Below are positions 25,811-35,540 of a stretch of 50,171 nucleotides of DNA, piece by piece; position 1 is the stretch's first letter, and every line of letters begins with the position of its first letter. The position numbers and the translations under genes were made by a program. The stretch lies in assembly GCA_003250355.1 (NCBI GenBank), contig QKGS01000088.1:1-50171 (forward strand). Direction: 5' to 3'. This DNA comes from Bacteroidota bacterium (lineage in GTDB: Bacteria; Bacteroidota; Bacteroidia; Bacteroidales; SZUA-534). Under the pieces are notes generated by a model. That model was not told the origin of the DNA. It saw only the letters and a list, made by a program, of their open reading frames with translations, and made no database searches.

Positions 25811-27697
25811 ATGTGCGGAATTACAGGTGTATTTTCCTTCAAAAACGAAGGTGAAGATTATTACGGCAAAGTACAACAATCGGTTACAACACTTAAGCAA
25901 CGAGGCCCCGATAGTGACGGAATTTTTAAAGATAAAAATGTCTGTTTGGGTCATACCCGGCTTTCAATTATTGACCTTAGTGTTGAGGCATCGCAACCTA
26001 TGACTGATGAAACAGGTAGGTATACCATAATATTTAATGGTGAAATATATAACTACAAGGAGCTTCGGGCTAAACTTATTGCAAAGGGGTTGCCTCTGAA
26101 ACGAAATTCCGATACTGAGGTTATACTCTATTCTTATATACTTGAAGGGGCTAAGTGTGTCGATAAATTTGATGGTTTTTTTGCATTTGCTATTTACGAC
26201 AGCAGGGAAGAAACATTTTTTGTTGCCCGCGACCGAATGGGTATAAAGCCGTTGTTGTATTATTACGATAAAAATAAGTTCTTATTTGCATCGGAAATGA
26301 AAGCATTAATAGAGCTTGGAATACCCAAAGAGATTGATAATACTTCACTGAGTCAATATTTTCAATTTACATATATACCTACTCCCCATACTATATTTAA
26401 AGGTGTAAAAAAGCTGGTTCCGGGTAATTGTGTTTTAATAAAGGAGAATAGGGTAGAGATAAAGAGCTATTTTAAAATACCTTATAATCGGAGTGTAAGA
26501 AATGGTATTAGTTATGATAATGCAAAGGTTGAACTACAGCGTTTAATTGAAAAATCGGTAAAAAACCGATTGCTATCCGATGTTCCGCTAGGTTCATTTT
26601 TGAGCGGAGGTGTCGACTCTTCGGTTATAGTAGCCGAAGCTTCGAAGTATGTCGATAAGCTTAATACTTTTTCGATAGGTTATGCCGATGAACCATATTT
26701 CGACGAAACCCGATACGCCGAATTGGTAGCAGCTAAGTTTAATACCAATCATCAAACGTTTAAGTTAACTAATGACGACTTATATGAAAGTTTGCACAAT
26801 GTTCTCGATTATATTGATGAACCATTTGCCGATTCATCGGCTTTGCCGGTGCATATATTAAGTATGTATACCCGTAGGTATGTTACTGTTTCACTTTCGG
26901 GCGATGGTGCCGATGAATTATTTTCGGGTTACAATAAGCATCATGCCCACTATTATGCAATGAAAGGTGGTGTTAAGTCGGCACTATTAAAGGTCGGGAG
27001 TCCGTTGTGGAATGCTTTGCCTAAGTCTAGAAATTCAAAGTTTTCAAACACAGTACGCCAGCTTCAGCGATATGCCGATGGTTTAAAACTCGACGAAAAA
27101 GATCGTTACTGGCATTGGGCTTCGTTTTTTAATCAGAATTATGTCAATGATATTTTGAAAGATGAAGTATCGTTGAATGAGTTACAGATTAGAAAAAATG
27201 AAATATTGAAAGAGATAAAGCCGTCGCAATCTATTAGCGATATTTTATATGCCGATTTGAATCTTGTATTGGTATCTGATATGTTGCATAAAGTAGATTC
27301 TATGAGTATGGCCAATGCTTTGGAGGTAAGAACCCCGTTTTTGAATCATGAACTGGTTGCATTTGTAATGTCGCTACCCGACGAATACAAAATAAACAGC
27401 AATATGAGAAAGCGAATACTGCAGGATACCTATCGTAACATATTGCCTAATGAAATATATCAACGGCCAAAGCATGGTTTTGAAGTACCTTTGTTGAAAT
27501 GGTTTCGGACAGAGCTGAAACAAGAGTTGTATGATAATGTTTTGAATCCCGATATGATAAGGGAACAGGGGGTATTTAATGTAAAAGAAATTAGTCTGTT
27601 GAGAGATAAGCTTAACTCCAATAATCCGGGCGATGTTCAGGCTCAGTTATGGGCTATGCTCGTATTTCAGAATTGGTGGGAAAAATATATGGGTTAA
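25811..27697 (+). CDS. asnB: Asparagine synthase (glutamine-hydrolysing)
   Basis: A 628-residue class II glutamine amidotransferase. The N-terminus MCGITGVFSF supplies the catalytic Cys2 after Met removal, with the glutaminase features RGPDSDG, HTRLSIIDLS and FNGEIYNY. The synthase domain carries the PP-loop SGGVDSSVIVAEA (near residue 266) and SLSGDGADELFSGYNKH. It converts aspartate to asparagine, or amidates another carboxyl group. Because the next genes are a glycosyltransferase and polysaccharide export genes, it may belong to the AsnB-like enzymes of surface polysaccharide clusters rather than being the housekeeping enzyme (inference). An 82-bp gap separates it from the glycosyltransferase gene. 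Confidence 0.95.
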   Translation: MCGITGVFSFKNEGEDYYGKVQQSVTTLKQRGPDSDGIFKDKNVCLGHTRLSIIDLSVEASQPMTDETGRYTIIFNGEIYNYKELRAKLIAKGLPLKRNSDTEVILYSYILEGAKCVDKFDGFFAFAIYDSREETFFVARDRMGIKPLLYYYDKNKFLFASEMKALIELGIPKEIDNTSLSQYFQFTYIPTPHTIFKGVKKLVPGNCVLIKENRVEIKSYFKIPYNRSVRNGISYDNAKVELQRLIEKSVKNRLLSDVPLGSFLSGGVDSSVIVAEASKYVDKLNTFSIGYADEPYFDETRYAELVAAKFNTNHQTFKLTNDDLYESLHNVLDYIDEPFADSSALPVHILSMYTRRYVTVSLSGDGADELFSGYNKHHAHYYAMKGGVKSALLKVGSPLWNALPKSRNSKFSNTVRQLQRYADGLKLDEKDRYWHWASFFNQNYVNDILKDEVSLNELQIRKNEILKEIKPSQSISDILYADLNLVLVSDMLHKVDSMSMANALEVRTPFLNHELVAFVMSLPDEYKINSNMRKRILQDTYRNILPNEIYQRPKHGFEVPLLKWFRTELKQELYDNVLNPDMIREQGVFNVKEISLLRDKLNSNNPGDVQAQLWAMLVFQNWWEKYMG

Positions 27698-27779
27698 TCA
27701 ACTAATAATTAATCAAAATGCGATAACATTTATATTTAGCGATAGAAATTATTAATTTAGCCCAAAATACTGATAGCGT

Positions 27780-28964
27780 ATGCCTCGCATTTTAAGAATA
27801 ATAAACAGATTTAATTTAGGTGGACCAACTTTGAATGTTGCATACTTAACAAAATATATGTCCGGTAAATATGAAACACTTTTGGTGGGTGGAGTAAAGG
27901 AAGATTCAGAAGGGAGTTCGGAATATATAGTTCGTAATTTAGGAATAGAACCGGTAATAATACCCGAATTGCAGCGAAGCTTAAACCCGGCAAACGACCT
28001 TATAGCATATCGTAAAATATCGAAGCTTATAAAGCAGTATAAGCCCGATATAGTTCATACTCATGCTTCAAAAGCAGGAACTATTGGTCGGTTGGCAGCC
28101 TTTAGGCAAAATGTGCCGGTGGTGGTTCATACCTTTCATGGTCATGTTTTTCACTCATATTTTAGCAAAAGTAAAACCAATTTTTTTATAAATATTGAAA
28201 AAGGATTAGCAAACAAATCGACTAAAATTATAGCAATAAGCGATAAACAAAAAGATGAACTTGCTAATGACTTTAATATAGCAGAACCTTCGAAATTTGA
28301 AGTTATACCATTGGGGTTTGACCTTAGTAAGTTCAGAGGCGATAATGCTTCATTCAGATCTAAATTTCGAGTCGAATATAATCTTAATGATAGTGATGTA
28401 GCCATAGGAATAATAGGAAGGTTGGCACCTGTAAAAAACCATAAGTTATTTCTTGATGCAATAAAGGTTCTGAAGTTTGGTACTTTAAAAACAGTAAAAG
28501 CATTTATAATAGGCGACGGTGAATTACGCGATGAGTTGCAGACATACTGTACTGAGAACGATTTGAAGTATGATACCGATAACAGTTCGCCCGATACCGA
28601 TGTTATATTTACGTCGTGGAAGCGAGAAGTGGAAAAGGTATATCCGGGTCTCGATATAGTTGCAATGACATCGCTTAATGAAGGAACCCCGGTTAGTCTT
28701 ATAGAGGCACAGGCAGCCAATCGTCCTATTATTACTACTAATGTTGGAGGTATTGAAAATATCGTTATTCCGGGTAAGACAGCAATATTAGCCGAGAATG
28801 ATGATTTGAAAGATTTTGCAACTAAACTAAAAGCACTTGTAGAGAGTGGGCAACAACAAAAAGAGCTTTCGCAAAAAGGGTGGGAGTTTGTAAATGAGAA
28901 ATTTCATTATTCTCGTTTGGTTAGCGATATGGAAGCATTGTACGATAAATTGTTGAGCCAATAG
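27780..28964 (+). CDS. Family 4 glycosyltransferase
   Basis: A 394-residue GT-B fold enzyme: N-terminal acceptor domain (LRIINRFNLGGPTLNVAYLT, VHTHASKAGTIGRLAAF, HTFHGHVFHSYFS) and C-terminal nucleotide-sugar domain with IGIIGRLAPVKNHKLFLDAI, the FIIGDGELRDEL strand and the E-x7-E type motif in LNEGTPVSLIEAQAANRP followed by TTNVGG. It probably adds a sugar to a lipid-linked exopolysaccharide intermediate at the inner face of the membrane; the sugar cannot be told from sequence alone. It is the only glycosyltransferase besides the WecA-like initiator in this cluster, so further enzymes must be encoded elsewhere if a full polymer is made. Confidence 0.92.
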   Translation: MPRILRIINRFNLGGPTLNVAYLTKYMSGKYETLLVGGVKEDSEGSSEYIVRNLGIEPVIIPELQRSLNPANDLIAYRKISKLIKQYKPDIVHTHASKAGTIGRLAAFRQNVPVVVHTFHGHVFHSYFSKSKTNFFINIEKGLANKSTKIIAISDKQKDELANDFNIAEPSKFEVIPLGFDLSKFRGDNASFRSKFRVEYNLNDSDVAIGIIGRLAPVKNHKLFLDAIKVLKFGTLKTVKAFIIGDGELRDELQTYCTENDLKYDTDNSSPDTDVIFTSWKREVEKVYPGLDIVAMTSLNEGTPVSLIEAQAANRPIITTNVGGIENIVIPGKTAILAENDDLKDFATKLKALVESGQQQKELSQKGWEFVNEKFHYSRLVSDMEALYDKLLSQ

Positions 28965-28986
28965 TAGGTGAAATGAAGAATCTTCC

Positions 28987-28994
28987 TATTTTTG
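28987..28994 (+). promoter_or_regulatory. Candidate -7 box for the wza-like gene
   Basis: TATTTTTG matches TAnnTTTG fully, 18 bp before the ATG at 29012, between the glycosyltransferase gene and the export genes. The -33 region has no TTG at 19 bp, so this is weak evidence for an internal promoter. Confidence 0.3.
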
Positions 28995-29011
28995 AGCATT
29001 CAATATGAAAT

Positions 29012-29779
29012 ATGTTATATAAAAGAATTATAAAAAATATAGCTCTCATAATTGTTTTGGCCTTTTTGTTGCATGGTTGTAAGGTGCTTAACCCCAGCAA
29101 AATGTTTGAAACGCCGAAGAATTATGAATACGAAGGATTCAATCAAGAGGTTAAAGAATATTTGATACGTCCATACGACAAATTAAGTGTTCGTATGTAT
29201 ACTAATGATGGTATATCGTTAATTGATGTTCAAAAAGGTGGAGCGGCTGCGGCAAATATGAGTAATGTTATTCCTTACCCTGTCGATGCAGAGGGTTTTG
29301 TGAAATTACCGACCCTGGGGAAAATAAAAGTTGAGGGGATGTCCATTCCTGAAACAGAGTTAATGCTTGAAGAGAGATACAGTAAATATTATCAGAAGCC
29401 ATATGTTTTAGTGTCGGTTACCAACAAGCGTGTTGTTATGTTTACATCGGGTAGTACCGGCGGTACTGTACTTGAAATGGAAAATGAGAAATTTACCCTT
29501 GTTGAAGCACTTGCCCAAGCGGGCGGTATCGATGATTTTAGTAAGGCTTATCAAATAAAACTTTTGCGCGGCGATTTGTCAGACCCCAAAGTGTATATGT
29601 ATAATATTTCGTCGGTTGAAGATATGAAAAAGGCAAACCTTGTTCTTCAGGCAAACGATGTAATATACGTAGAGAAGAGACCCAAATACGTAGCACGAAC
29701 ACTAACAGAAATGTTGCCATACGTAACAATTTTGAATACCCTTATTTTAGTTTTTGTAACAGTAACCTCATTTCAGTAA
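29012..29779 (+). CDS. Polysaccharide biosynthesis/export lipoprotein (Wza-like)
   Basis: A 255-residue exported lipoprotein: hydrophobic signal (IALIIVLAFLLHGC) with the lipobox cysteine at residue 23. It contains the Poly_export domain (EYLIRPYDKLSVRMYTND, VDAEGFVKLPTLGKIKVEGM) and a SLBB-like region (KFTLVEALAQAGGIDDFSKA). A hydrophobic C-terminal segment (PYVTILNTLILVFVTVTSF) would span the outer membrane, as the C-terminal helix of Wza does. It forms the export channel for capsule or exopolysaccharide and works with the Wzc-like kinase, whose ATG follows its stop codon with no gap at all. Confidence 0.93.
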   Translation: MLYKRIIKNIALIIVLAFLLHGCKVLNPSKMFETPKNYEYEGFNQEVKEYLIRPYDKLSVRMYTNDGISLIDVQKGGAAAANMSNVIPYPVDAEGFVKLPTLGKIKVEGMSIPETELMLEERYSKYYQKPYVLVSVTNKRVVMFTSGSTGGTVLEMENEKFTLVEALAQAGGIDDFSKAYQIKLLRGDLSDPKVYMYNISSVEDMKKANLVLQANDVIYVEKRPKYVARTLTEMLPYVTILNTLILVFVTVTSFQ

Positions 29780-32188
29780 ATGGCAGAAATAAAGAAAATA
29801 CCTGTAATAAACGATTATTTCGATGCTGATATATTTGTCAGAGTGGTGAAAAAATCGCTATGGTTTGTTGTGCTGTTGTTTTTTATATCGGTTGTTTCTG
29901 CTTTTTTGTTTTTTAGATATACACCACCAAGTTATAATGCAAGAAGTATATTACAGATAAATGAACAAGACCAAACCTCAATGCTGTTAAAAATTGAGGC
30001 CGCTGATAAAAATTCAGGATTATTAAAATCAATAGAACTATTACGTTCAAAAGAGTTTTTAAAGAGAACTTTTTCACAATTACCTTTGATTGTTGAATAT
30101 TATGTTGAAGGTACTTTTTTGTCGCATGAGTTATATCGAGCGTCACCGTTTATAATTGAATATAAGTCAGACGGAGCTTCGCTTTACGGCAGGAAATTTT
30201 ATTTAGATTTTGATGATGATTCGAAGGGCGAATTTAGGATATTGTCGGGTGATAGTGAGGTTGCATTCAAAGCAGACGAGAATAAATGGGTGAAAGTACC
30301 GGGAGGCTATTTAAAATATGAGGTTACAAACCTCGGGGCAATTCATTCACAAAAGAAGAATTTTAAAGGGTATCGATACTTTTTTGTAGTTAATAATCCT
30401 GAAGGTGTAGTTGAAAAATATATAGGAAACCTTTCGGTATCGCTGTTAAATCGTTCGGCGCAAACAGTTGAGATATCATATACTTGTAACAATGCTCTTA
30501 AGGCTGCAGATATTGTTAATGCAGTAGCCGAAAATTTTATTGACTACGAAGTTGAGGTAAAAAAGGAGAGTGCTGAGAGTATACTCCGCTTCATTGAAAT
30601 GCAATTAAAAGTAGTTTACAATAAGCTTGATGAAACAGAACGGAGCTTGCAAACATTTAGAAGACAAAATCGCATTAGCGATAATAAAGTAAACGGTTTG
30701 CGGGGTTTGCCAATATTTACAACTAAAATAAGTGAATTTGAAGATCAAATACTTGAAATAGAGTTTGAATTAATGACACTAAAGCGTGTTCAGAATCAGA
30801 TTGACGATGCCGCTAATATAAATATGTATGAGCTGATAGCTTCGTTGGCAGGAACCAATTCGGAACAGGTAGTGTCTAGTGCACTTGCTAATTTACAAAA
30901 GCTTATAGTAGAGCGTAATATTTTGCTGAACGATGTTACAAAAGATAACTTTAAAGTTCAGATACTAGATAATCAGATAGAGAAACAGCAAGAGTTAATA
31001 TCGGAATTTATTAACAATGCCGTAACGCGGTTAAGCGAAAAGAAAACCGATTATGAAAATAAGTTGCGTGAATATGAAAATAAGGTGTTTAACGATAAAG
31101 GTTACGATGAAATAGAGTATACACGTTTAGAGCGTTTGTATTCAATAAATGAAAGCTTTTATACGCAACTAATTGAGAAAAAAGCAGAATATCTTATTTC
31201 GCAAGCAGGGTATGTTTCGCAAAGTACAATATTGGAGAAAGCGCAAACTTCAAAATATCAGGTTGCACCTATTAAAAAGCAGATTTATCCTGTTTTTTTA
31301 ATCACAGGATTACTTTTAGGGAGTATGGTTATTATAATTCGGTATCTGTTTTTTAGTAAAATAACATCGGTATCTTCTATTCAAAACCTTACCACAGCTT
31401 CGGTAATAGGTACAATTCCTACATATAAACACGAAATACCTGTTTCGCAGTTATTGGTCGACAAAAATTTAAATTCGATGTTTACCGAGTCGTTCCGGAC
31501 TGTACGAACCAATATGCAGTTTATTTCGCATGGAGCTGAGACAAAAATAATAACAGTAACTTCGACAATAGCGGCAGAGGGTAAAACCTTTGTTTCAATA
31601 AATCTTGCCGGTATTATTGCTCTATCCAAGAAGAGAGTAATAGTTCTTGACCTTGACTTACGTAAACCCCGAATACATTTAGGGTTTAATGTGCCTAACG
31701 ATAAGGGGGTGAGTACTATTTTAATAGGGAAGCATACATATAAAGAGTGCTTGCGAACTACCGATATTGATGGGTTCGACTATATTACAGCAGGCCCTAT
31801 ACCTCCAAATCCTGCAGAGTTGGCAAACAGTATTTCAATGGAAAATCTAATACATGAGCTTGAGAATTTCTACGATGTTATAATTATAGATACACCACCT
31901 GTTGGTATTGTAGCCGATGCTGTTGCTAACTTACAAAGAGCTAATTATCCGATTTATGTAATGAAGGCTAATGTATCGAACAGACGTTTTATTGAGAATA
32001 TCAATTATTTGGTTAATACCAAGAATTTGGAGAATCTATCGGTTTTGCTCAATGGCGTTGAACATAGAAAACGTTCGTATGGTTATGGTTCAAATTATGG
32101 TTACGGTTATGGATATGGCTACTATCAGGAAGAGAAAGAAGAGTCGGTTAGTATAATGGAACGTATTTTTAAAAGAAAGAAAAAATGA
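29780..32188 (+). CDS. Exopolysaccharide co-polymerase / BY-type tyrosine kinase (Wzc-like)
   Basis: An 802-residue fusion of a Wzz chain-length domain (membrane helix near 35-50, long periplasmic coiled-coil region to about 500, second helix near 510-525, VFLITGLLLGSMVIIIRYLF) with a cytoplasmic BY-kinase. The Walker A is STIAAEGKTF (Lys602; Ala replaces the Gly commonly seen in AEGKT/GEGKT), Walker A' is VIVLDLDLRKPR (Asp624, Asp626), and Walker B is VIIIDTPPVGIVADA. The C-terminus carries a tyrosine cluster with eight Tyr in 17 residues (YGYGSNYGYGYGYGYY), the autophosphorylation tail. It overlaps the next gene by 4 bp (ATGA). It controls polymerisation and export together with the Wza-like protein. 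Confidence 0.94.
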   Translation: MAEIKKIPVINDYFDADIFVRVVKKSLWFVVLLFFISVVSAFLFFRYTPPSYNARSILQINEQDQTSMLLKIEAADKNSGLLKSIELLRSKEFLKRTFSQLPLIVEYYVEGTFLSHELYRASPFIIEYKSDGASLYGRKFYLDFDDDSKGEFRILSGDSEVAFKADENKWVKVPGGYLKYEVTNLGAIHSQKKNFKGYRYFFVVNNPEGVVEKYIGNLSVSLLNRSAQTVEISYTCNNALKAADIVNAVAENFIDYEVEVKKESAESILRFIEMQLKVVYNKLDETERSLQTFRRQNRISDNKVNGLRGLPIFTTKISEFEDQILEIEFELMTLKRVQNQIDDAANINMYELIASLAGTNSEQVVSSALANLQKLIVERNILLNDVTKDNFKVQILDNQIEKQQELISEFINNAVTRLSEKKTDYENKLREYENKVFNDKGYDEIEYTRLERLYSINESFYTQLIEKKAEYLISQAGYVSQSTILEKAQTSKYQVAPIKKQIYPVFLITGLLLGSMVIIIRYLFFSKITSVSSIQNLTTASVIGTIPTYKHEIPVSQLLVDKNLNSMFTESFRTVRTNMQFISHGAETKIITVTSTIAAEGKTFVSINLAGIIALSKKRVIVLDLDLRKPRIHLGFNVPNDKGVSTILIGKHTYKECLRTTDIDGFDYITAGPIPPNPAELANSISMENLIHELENFYDVIIIDTPPVGIVADAVANLQRANYPIYVMKANVSNRRFIENINYLVNTKNLENLSVLLNGVEHRKRSYGYGSNYGYGYGYGYYQEEKEESVSIMERIFKRKKK

Positions 32189-33237
32189 CACTAAACAATA
32201 TTATATTTTTTATAGGTTCAACAATATTTGCAGCTTTTTTGCACACTTATTTATTTAATCGTGCAGCAAAGTATAAAATAAAAAAGGCAAACCAAACCGG
32301 TGACCGCTGGGGTAGCCAGTCGAAACCTATTTTGGGAGGCATTACTTTTTATGTAATGTTTTTGTTGTCGTTGGTTTATTATGCTGCTTTTTTCGACTAT
32401 AGTCAAATGGTAGATAAACAGGCATTGGGTGCTGTTATTGTTCTGAATTTGGCATTTCTAATGGGGCTTGCCGACGATATGATTAATACCCCGCCGGGGT
32501 TTAAATTTCTTATACAAATACTATGTGTTGTAATACTTATACTTTTCGATGTATATATAAAAGTGTACGATTATAGTATAGTGAACTATGCAATTACAAC
32601 ATTATGGTTTGTGGGAATAATGAATTCCATAAATATGCTCGATAATATGGATGCCATTACTACTTCGGTCGGAATTACAGTACTTATTGGAGTATTGGTA
32701 GCACTATTGGTTTTAACCGGAGGGCATACAGTGTTGTTTATTGTTTGTTTGGGGGTACTTGCAGCATTAATAGGTTTTATGAAAGTAAACTGGAATCCTG
32801 CAAAAATGTATATGGGTGATAATGGTTCTCAATTTTTAGGTGCACTACTTGCAATAGTTGGGATAATAGTATTTTGGAACGGTTCAACAATAGGTACAGA
32901 GCATAAGAAACTGTTTCCTTTTTTTCTTGTATTTCTTGCATTCATAATACCAATAACCGATACCACTACGGTAACTATTAACAGGTTAATGCGTGGTCAG
33001 TCGCCATTTGTGGGCGGTAGAGATCATACTACTCACCATTTGTCGTATTTAGGGTTAAAGGAGCGACCAATTGCTGCTTTGCTTATGTTTATTAATGGGT
33101 TGGGAGTTTTAACCGCAGTATTTCTTTTGCTGTATCCCGAAAGAGTATTATTGCCGCTTTGGCTTATAGGAGCATTATTTGTAATTGTCTCATTATTATT
33201 GTATTTGAATACTAAGTATTCGAAGCCGGTTAAATAA
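32185..33237 (+). CDS. WecA/TagO-like undecaprenyl-phosphate sugar-1-phosphate transferase
   Basis: A 350-residue polytopic enzyme of the MraY/WecA (GT family 4 PNPT) superfamily. Conserved cytoplasmic motifs are visible: GDRWGSQSKPILGGITFYV, the Asp pair in LMGLADDMINTPPG, NSINMLDNMDAITTSVG, the catalytic-region NWNPAKMYMGDNGSQFLGA, and the C-terminal GGRDHTTHHLSYLGL histidine loop. It transfers a sugar-1-phosphate (often GlcNAc-1-P) to the undecaprenyl carrier, starting polymer synthesis. Ten or so hydrophobic helices fit the family. The ATG overlaps the stop of the tyrosine kinase gene, so the Wza-like, Wzc-like and WecA-like genes are one translationally coupled unit. Confidence 0.93.
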   Translation: MTLNNIIFFIGSTIFAAFLHTYLFNRAAKYKIKKANQTGDRWGSQSKPILGGITFYVMFLLSLVYYAAFFDYSQMVDKQALGAVIVLNLAFLMGLADDMINTPPGFKFLIQILCVVILILFDVYIKVYDYSIVNYAITTLWFVGIMNSINMLDNMDAITTSVGITVLIGVLVALLVLTGGHTVLFIVCLGVLAALIGFMKVNWNPAKMYMGDNGSQFLGALLAIVGIIVFWNGSTIGTEHKKLFPFFLVFLAFIIPITDTTTVTINRLMRGQSPFVGGRDHTTHHLSYLGLKERPIAALLMFINGLGVLTAVFLLLYPERVLLPLWLIGALFVIVSLLLYLNTKYSKPVK

Positions 33238-33323
33238 ATAATCGCATTTAATTCTATTTTTAAAAACAAAAGTCTTGCATTTACCGTAGTATAATTTGTT
33301 GGTATATGTTTTAAAATATTATA

Positions 33324-34259
33324 ATGATGAAGAAGAAAACTATATATATAACAATAATGTCATTAGTACTTGTGGTTTTGCTTTCAGCCTTTTCATTGTT
33401 GCGAACCGATGTGTCGGCTACGTCAGAAATGGGAAAGAGAAATTTTAACAATTCATATTATATACATTCTGTCGATTTTCCTGATAATTTGACATTTTGT
33501 GGTGAGAAAGTGCCATTGCAAAATTTCGATGTGTACGAAAGTCTTGATCGTGAAGTTACTGTTAATACATACTGGCAATCGCAAACGTTAATATTTATAA
33601 AAAAGGCAAACAGATATTTTTCTATAATAGAACCAATTCTGGAGCAGTATGGAGTGCCCGACGATTTGAAGTATTTGGCAGTAGCTGAGAGTGGATTGTC
33701 AAATACGGTATCGCAGGCAGGAGCAAAAGGTTTTTGGCAGTTTCTTAAGGAAACGGCCACAGAGTATGGTTTGGAGGTTAGCGACGAGATAGATGAACGC
33801 TATCATTTAGAAAAGTCGACAGCAGCAGCGGCTCAATATTTGAAGAGTGCGTACGAAAAATTTGGTTCGTGGGCATTGGCTGCGGCAGCCTATAATATGG
33901 GTAGAACTAATATTGTAAAGCAAATAGAGAGACAGAAAACTGATAACTATTTCGATTTGATTTTAGGCGATGAAACCGGAAGATATGTGTATCGTATTTT
34001 GGCATTGAAGCTTGTTTTGGAATCGCCTGAAGAGTATGGTTTTTATGTTGATAGCGACGATATGTACCCTGTAATAAAATACAAAACTGTTAAGGTTGAT
34101 TCTGCAATAAACAGCTTGTCTGATTTTGCTGCTTCACAAGGCATTAATTATAAGATACTTAAAGAGCTTAATCCATGGTTGCGCGACAATCAGCTAATGA
34201 ACAAATATGGCAAAAGCTATGAGATAAAAATAGCTGATACAAAGTACCGCACGTATTAA
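33324..34259 (+). CDS. Membrane-anchored lytic transglycosylase (SLT domain, MltD-like)
   Basis: A 311-residue exported protein with an N-terminal hydrophobic signal or anchor (ITIMSLVLVVLLSAFSLL) and a goose-lysozyme-like SLT domain at about 105-225. The catalytic Glu122 lies in YLAVAESGLSN, followed by QAGAKGFWQFLKETATEYG and SWALAAAAYNMGR. The C-terminal ~60 residues (INSLSDFAASQGINYKILKE) resemble a degenerate LysM-like module. It cleaves peptidoglycan glycan strands non-hydrolytically in the periplasm. It follows the exopolysaccharide genes by 86 bp, and could help export complexes cross the wall, but such enzymes are also housekeeping. Two ATGs in tandem are possible starts. Confidence 0.93.
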   Translation: MMKKKTIYITIMSLVLVVLLSAFSLLRTDVSATSEMGKRNFNNSYYIHSVDFPDNLTFCGEKVPLQNFDVYESLDREVTVNTYWQSQTLIFIKKANRYFSIIEPILEQYGVPDDLKYLAVAESGLSNTVSQAGAKGFWQFLKETATEYGLEVSDEIDERYHLEKSTAAAAQYLKSAYEKFGSWALAAAAYNMGRTNIVKQIERQKTDNYFDLILGDETGRYVYRILALKLVLESPEEYGFYVDSDDMYPVIKYKTVKVDSAINSLSDFAASQGINYKILKELNPWLRDNQLMNKYGKSYEIKIADTKYRTY

Positions 34260-34298
34260 AATGTTTAATTTTAGCATCTCAATTTTATAAAATTAAAT

Positions 34299-35105
34299 AT
34301 GTATTCCGAAAATTTTCTTTTTGCAATTGCACTTACTGTTTTTGCAGGTCTTTCAACCGGATTTGGTAGTTTATTAACTCTAATGTCGAAAAAGGTAAGC
34401 CCTAAAATGCTTGCAGGTTCGTTGGGTTTTTCTGCCGGGGTTATGATTTACGTAAGTATGGTTGAAATATTTGTGAAAGCCAAAGATTCTCTTGTTATTC
34501 CCTTTGGCGATAAGATGGGATATATTGTTACCGTATTGGCTTTTTTTGGAGGTATAGCATTTATAGCTCTTATCGACTTTTTTATACCTGATGTTGAAAA
34601 TCCACATGAAATAAGAAATACCAACGAAGTAAAAATGGTAAATAAGAATAACCGAAAGCTAATGCGTATGGGATTGTTTTCTGCACTGGCAATAGGTATT
34701 CATAATTTTCCGGAAGGGTTGGCAACATTTATGGGAGCAATGACTGAGCCTGCTTTAGGTATAAGTATTGCTGTGGCCATAGCTATTCATAATATACCCG
34801 AGGGTATTGCTGTATCGGTTCCTGTATATTGTGCTACCGGTAGCAGGCGTAAAGCATTTTGGTTGTCGTTTATGTCGGGATTGTCAGAGCCAATAGGGGC
34901 GTTGTTAGGTTACTTTGTTTTGCGAAGTGTAATGAATGAAGCAACATTTGGTATTGTGTTTGCCTCTGTTGCAGGTATTATGGTATATATTTCTCTCGAT
35001 GAGCTTTTACCAACTGCCGAAGAATACGGCGAACACCATATTGCAATAAGGTCGTTAATAGCAGGAATGGCTGTTATGGCTTTGAGTTTGATGCTATTTG
35101 TGTAG
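34299..35105 (+). CDS. zupT: ZIP family zinc transporter ZupT
   Basis: A 268-residue inner-membrane protein with about eight hydrophobic helices. The ZIP metal-binding motifs are both present: HNFPEGLATFMGAM in the fourth helix and HNIPEGIAVSVPVYCA in the fifth. The N-terminus (ALTVFAGLSTGFGSLLTLM) and the segment FLSGLSEPIGALLGY-like (MSGLSEPIGALLGYFVL) match ZupT, which imports zinc and other divalent metals. It stands alone after the transglycosylase gene (39-bp gap), and a 430-bp non-coding stretch follows. Confidence 0.94.
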   Translation: MYSENFLFAIALTVFAGLSTGFGSLLTLMSKKVSPKMLAGSLGFSAGVMIYVSMVEIFVKAKDSLVIPFGDKMGYIVTVLAFFGGIAFIALIDFFIPDVENPHEIRNTNEVKMVNKNNRKLMRMGLFSALAIGIHNFPEGLATFMGAMTEPALGISIAVAIAIHNIPEGIAVSVPVYCATGSRRKAFWLSFMSGLSEPIGALLGYFVLRSVMNEATFGIVFASVAGIMVYISLDELLPTAEEYGEHHIAIRSLIAGMAVMALSLMLFV

Positions 35106-35540
35106 TGATTTAAATAAATCAATCAGTTTATTTTCTGATTTTCATGTTGTAATTTCCAAATGCACATATGGGTTTTGTTTTTTTGCAATTAGAATGATGG
35201 TGCTTTAAAACATTATGTTTTTAAATAATCTACTCCGGCGCACAATTTTTTATAAGAATCAGTATTTGATATTCAGATGTTTACTTCTTTGTAAAGCTTT
35301 GTTTTACAGGCTTTCTATAATTTATTGTTTGTAAAGATTTTTATTTGCTAAGCGGAGTATAATAAAAGGAGTATAGCTTTCTGAATATGGTATATTATCA
35401 TAATCAATTTTGCACACATTATTTTTTAGTAAATTAAAGTATAATATTTCAGGGTGAGTATATGTATTTTATCTGAATAGAGAGCGAGAGGATGGGTTTG
35501 GCAATTTATTCAGGGGTGTTATAAACTAAAAAATGTGCTT
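35106..35540. other. Non-coding stretch before the T9SS/TonB cluster, with GGAGTATA repeats
   Basis: This 435-bp A/T-rich gap has no credible gene. It holds a weak stem after zupT (AATCAG at 35121-35126 pairs with CTGATT at 35135-35140, followed by TT). It also holds two direct copies of GGAGTATA at 35354-35361 and 35368-35375 (14-bp period) and an inverted partial copy, TACTCC, at 35231-35236. These could be operator half-sites for the downstream gene, but no matching promoter box was found. Confidence 0.4.

Noticed and set aside
28151-28720. 189-codon frame antisense to the GT4 gene
   Set aside because: It lies wholly within a well-supported glycosyltransferase gene and its translation shows no recognisable motif.
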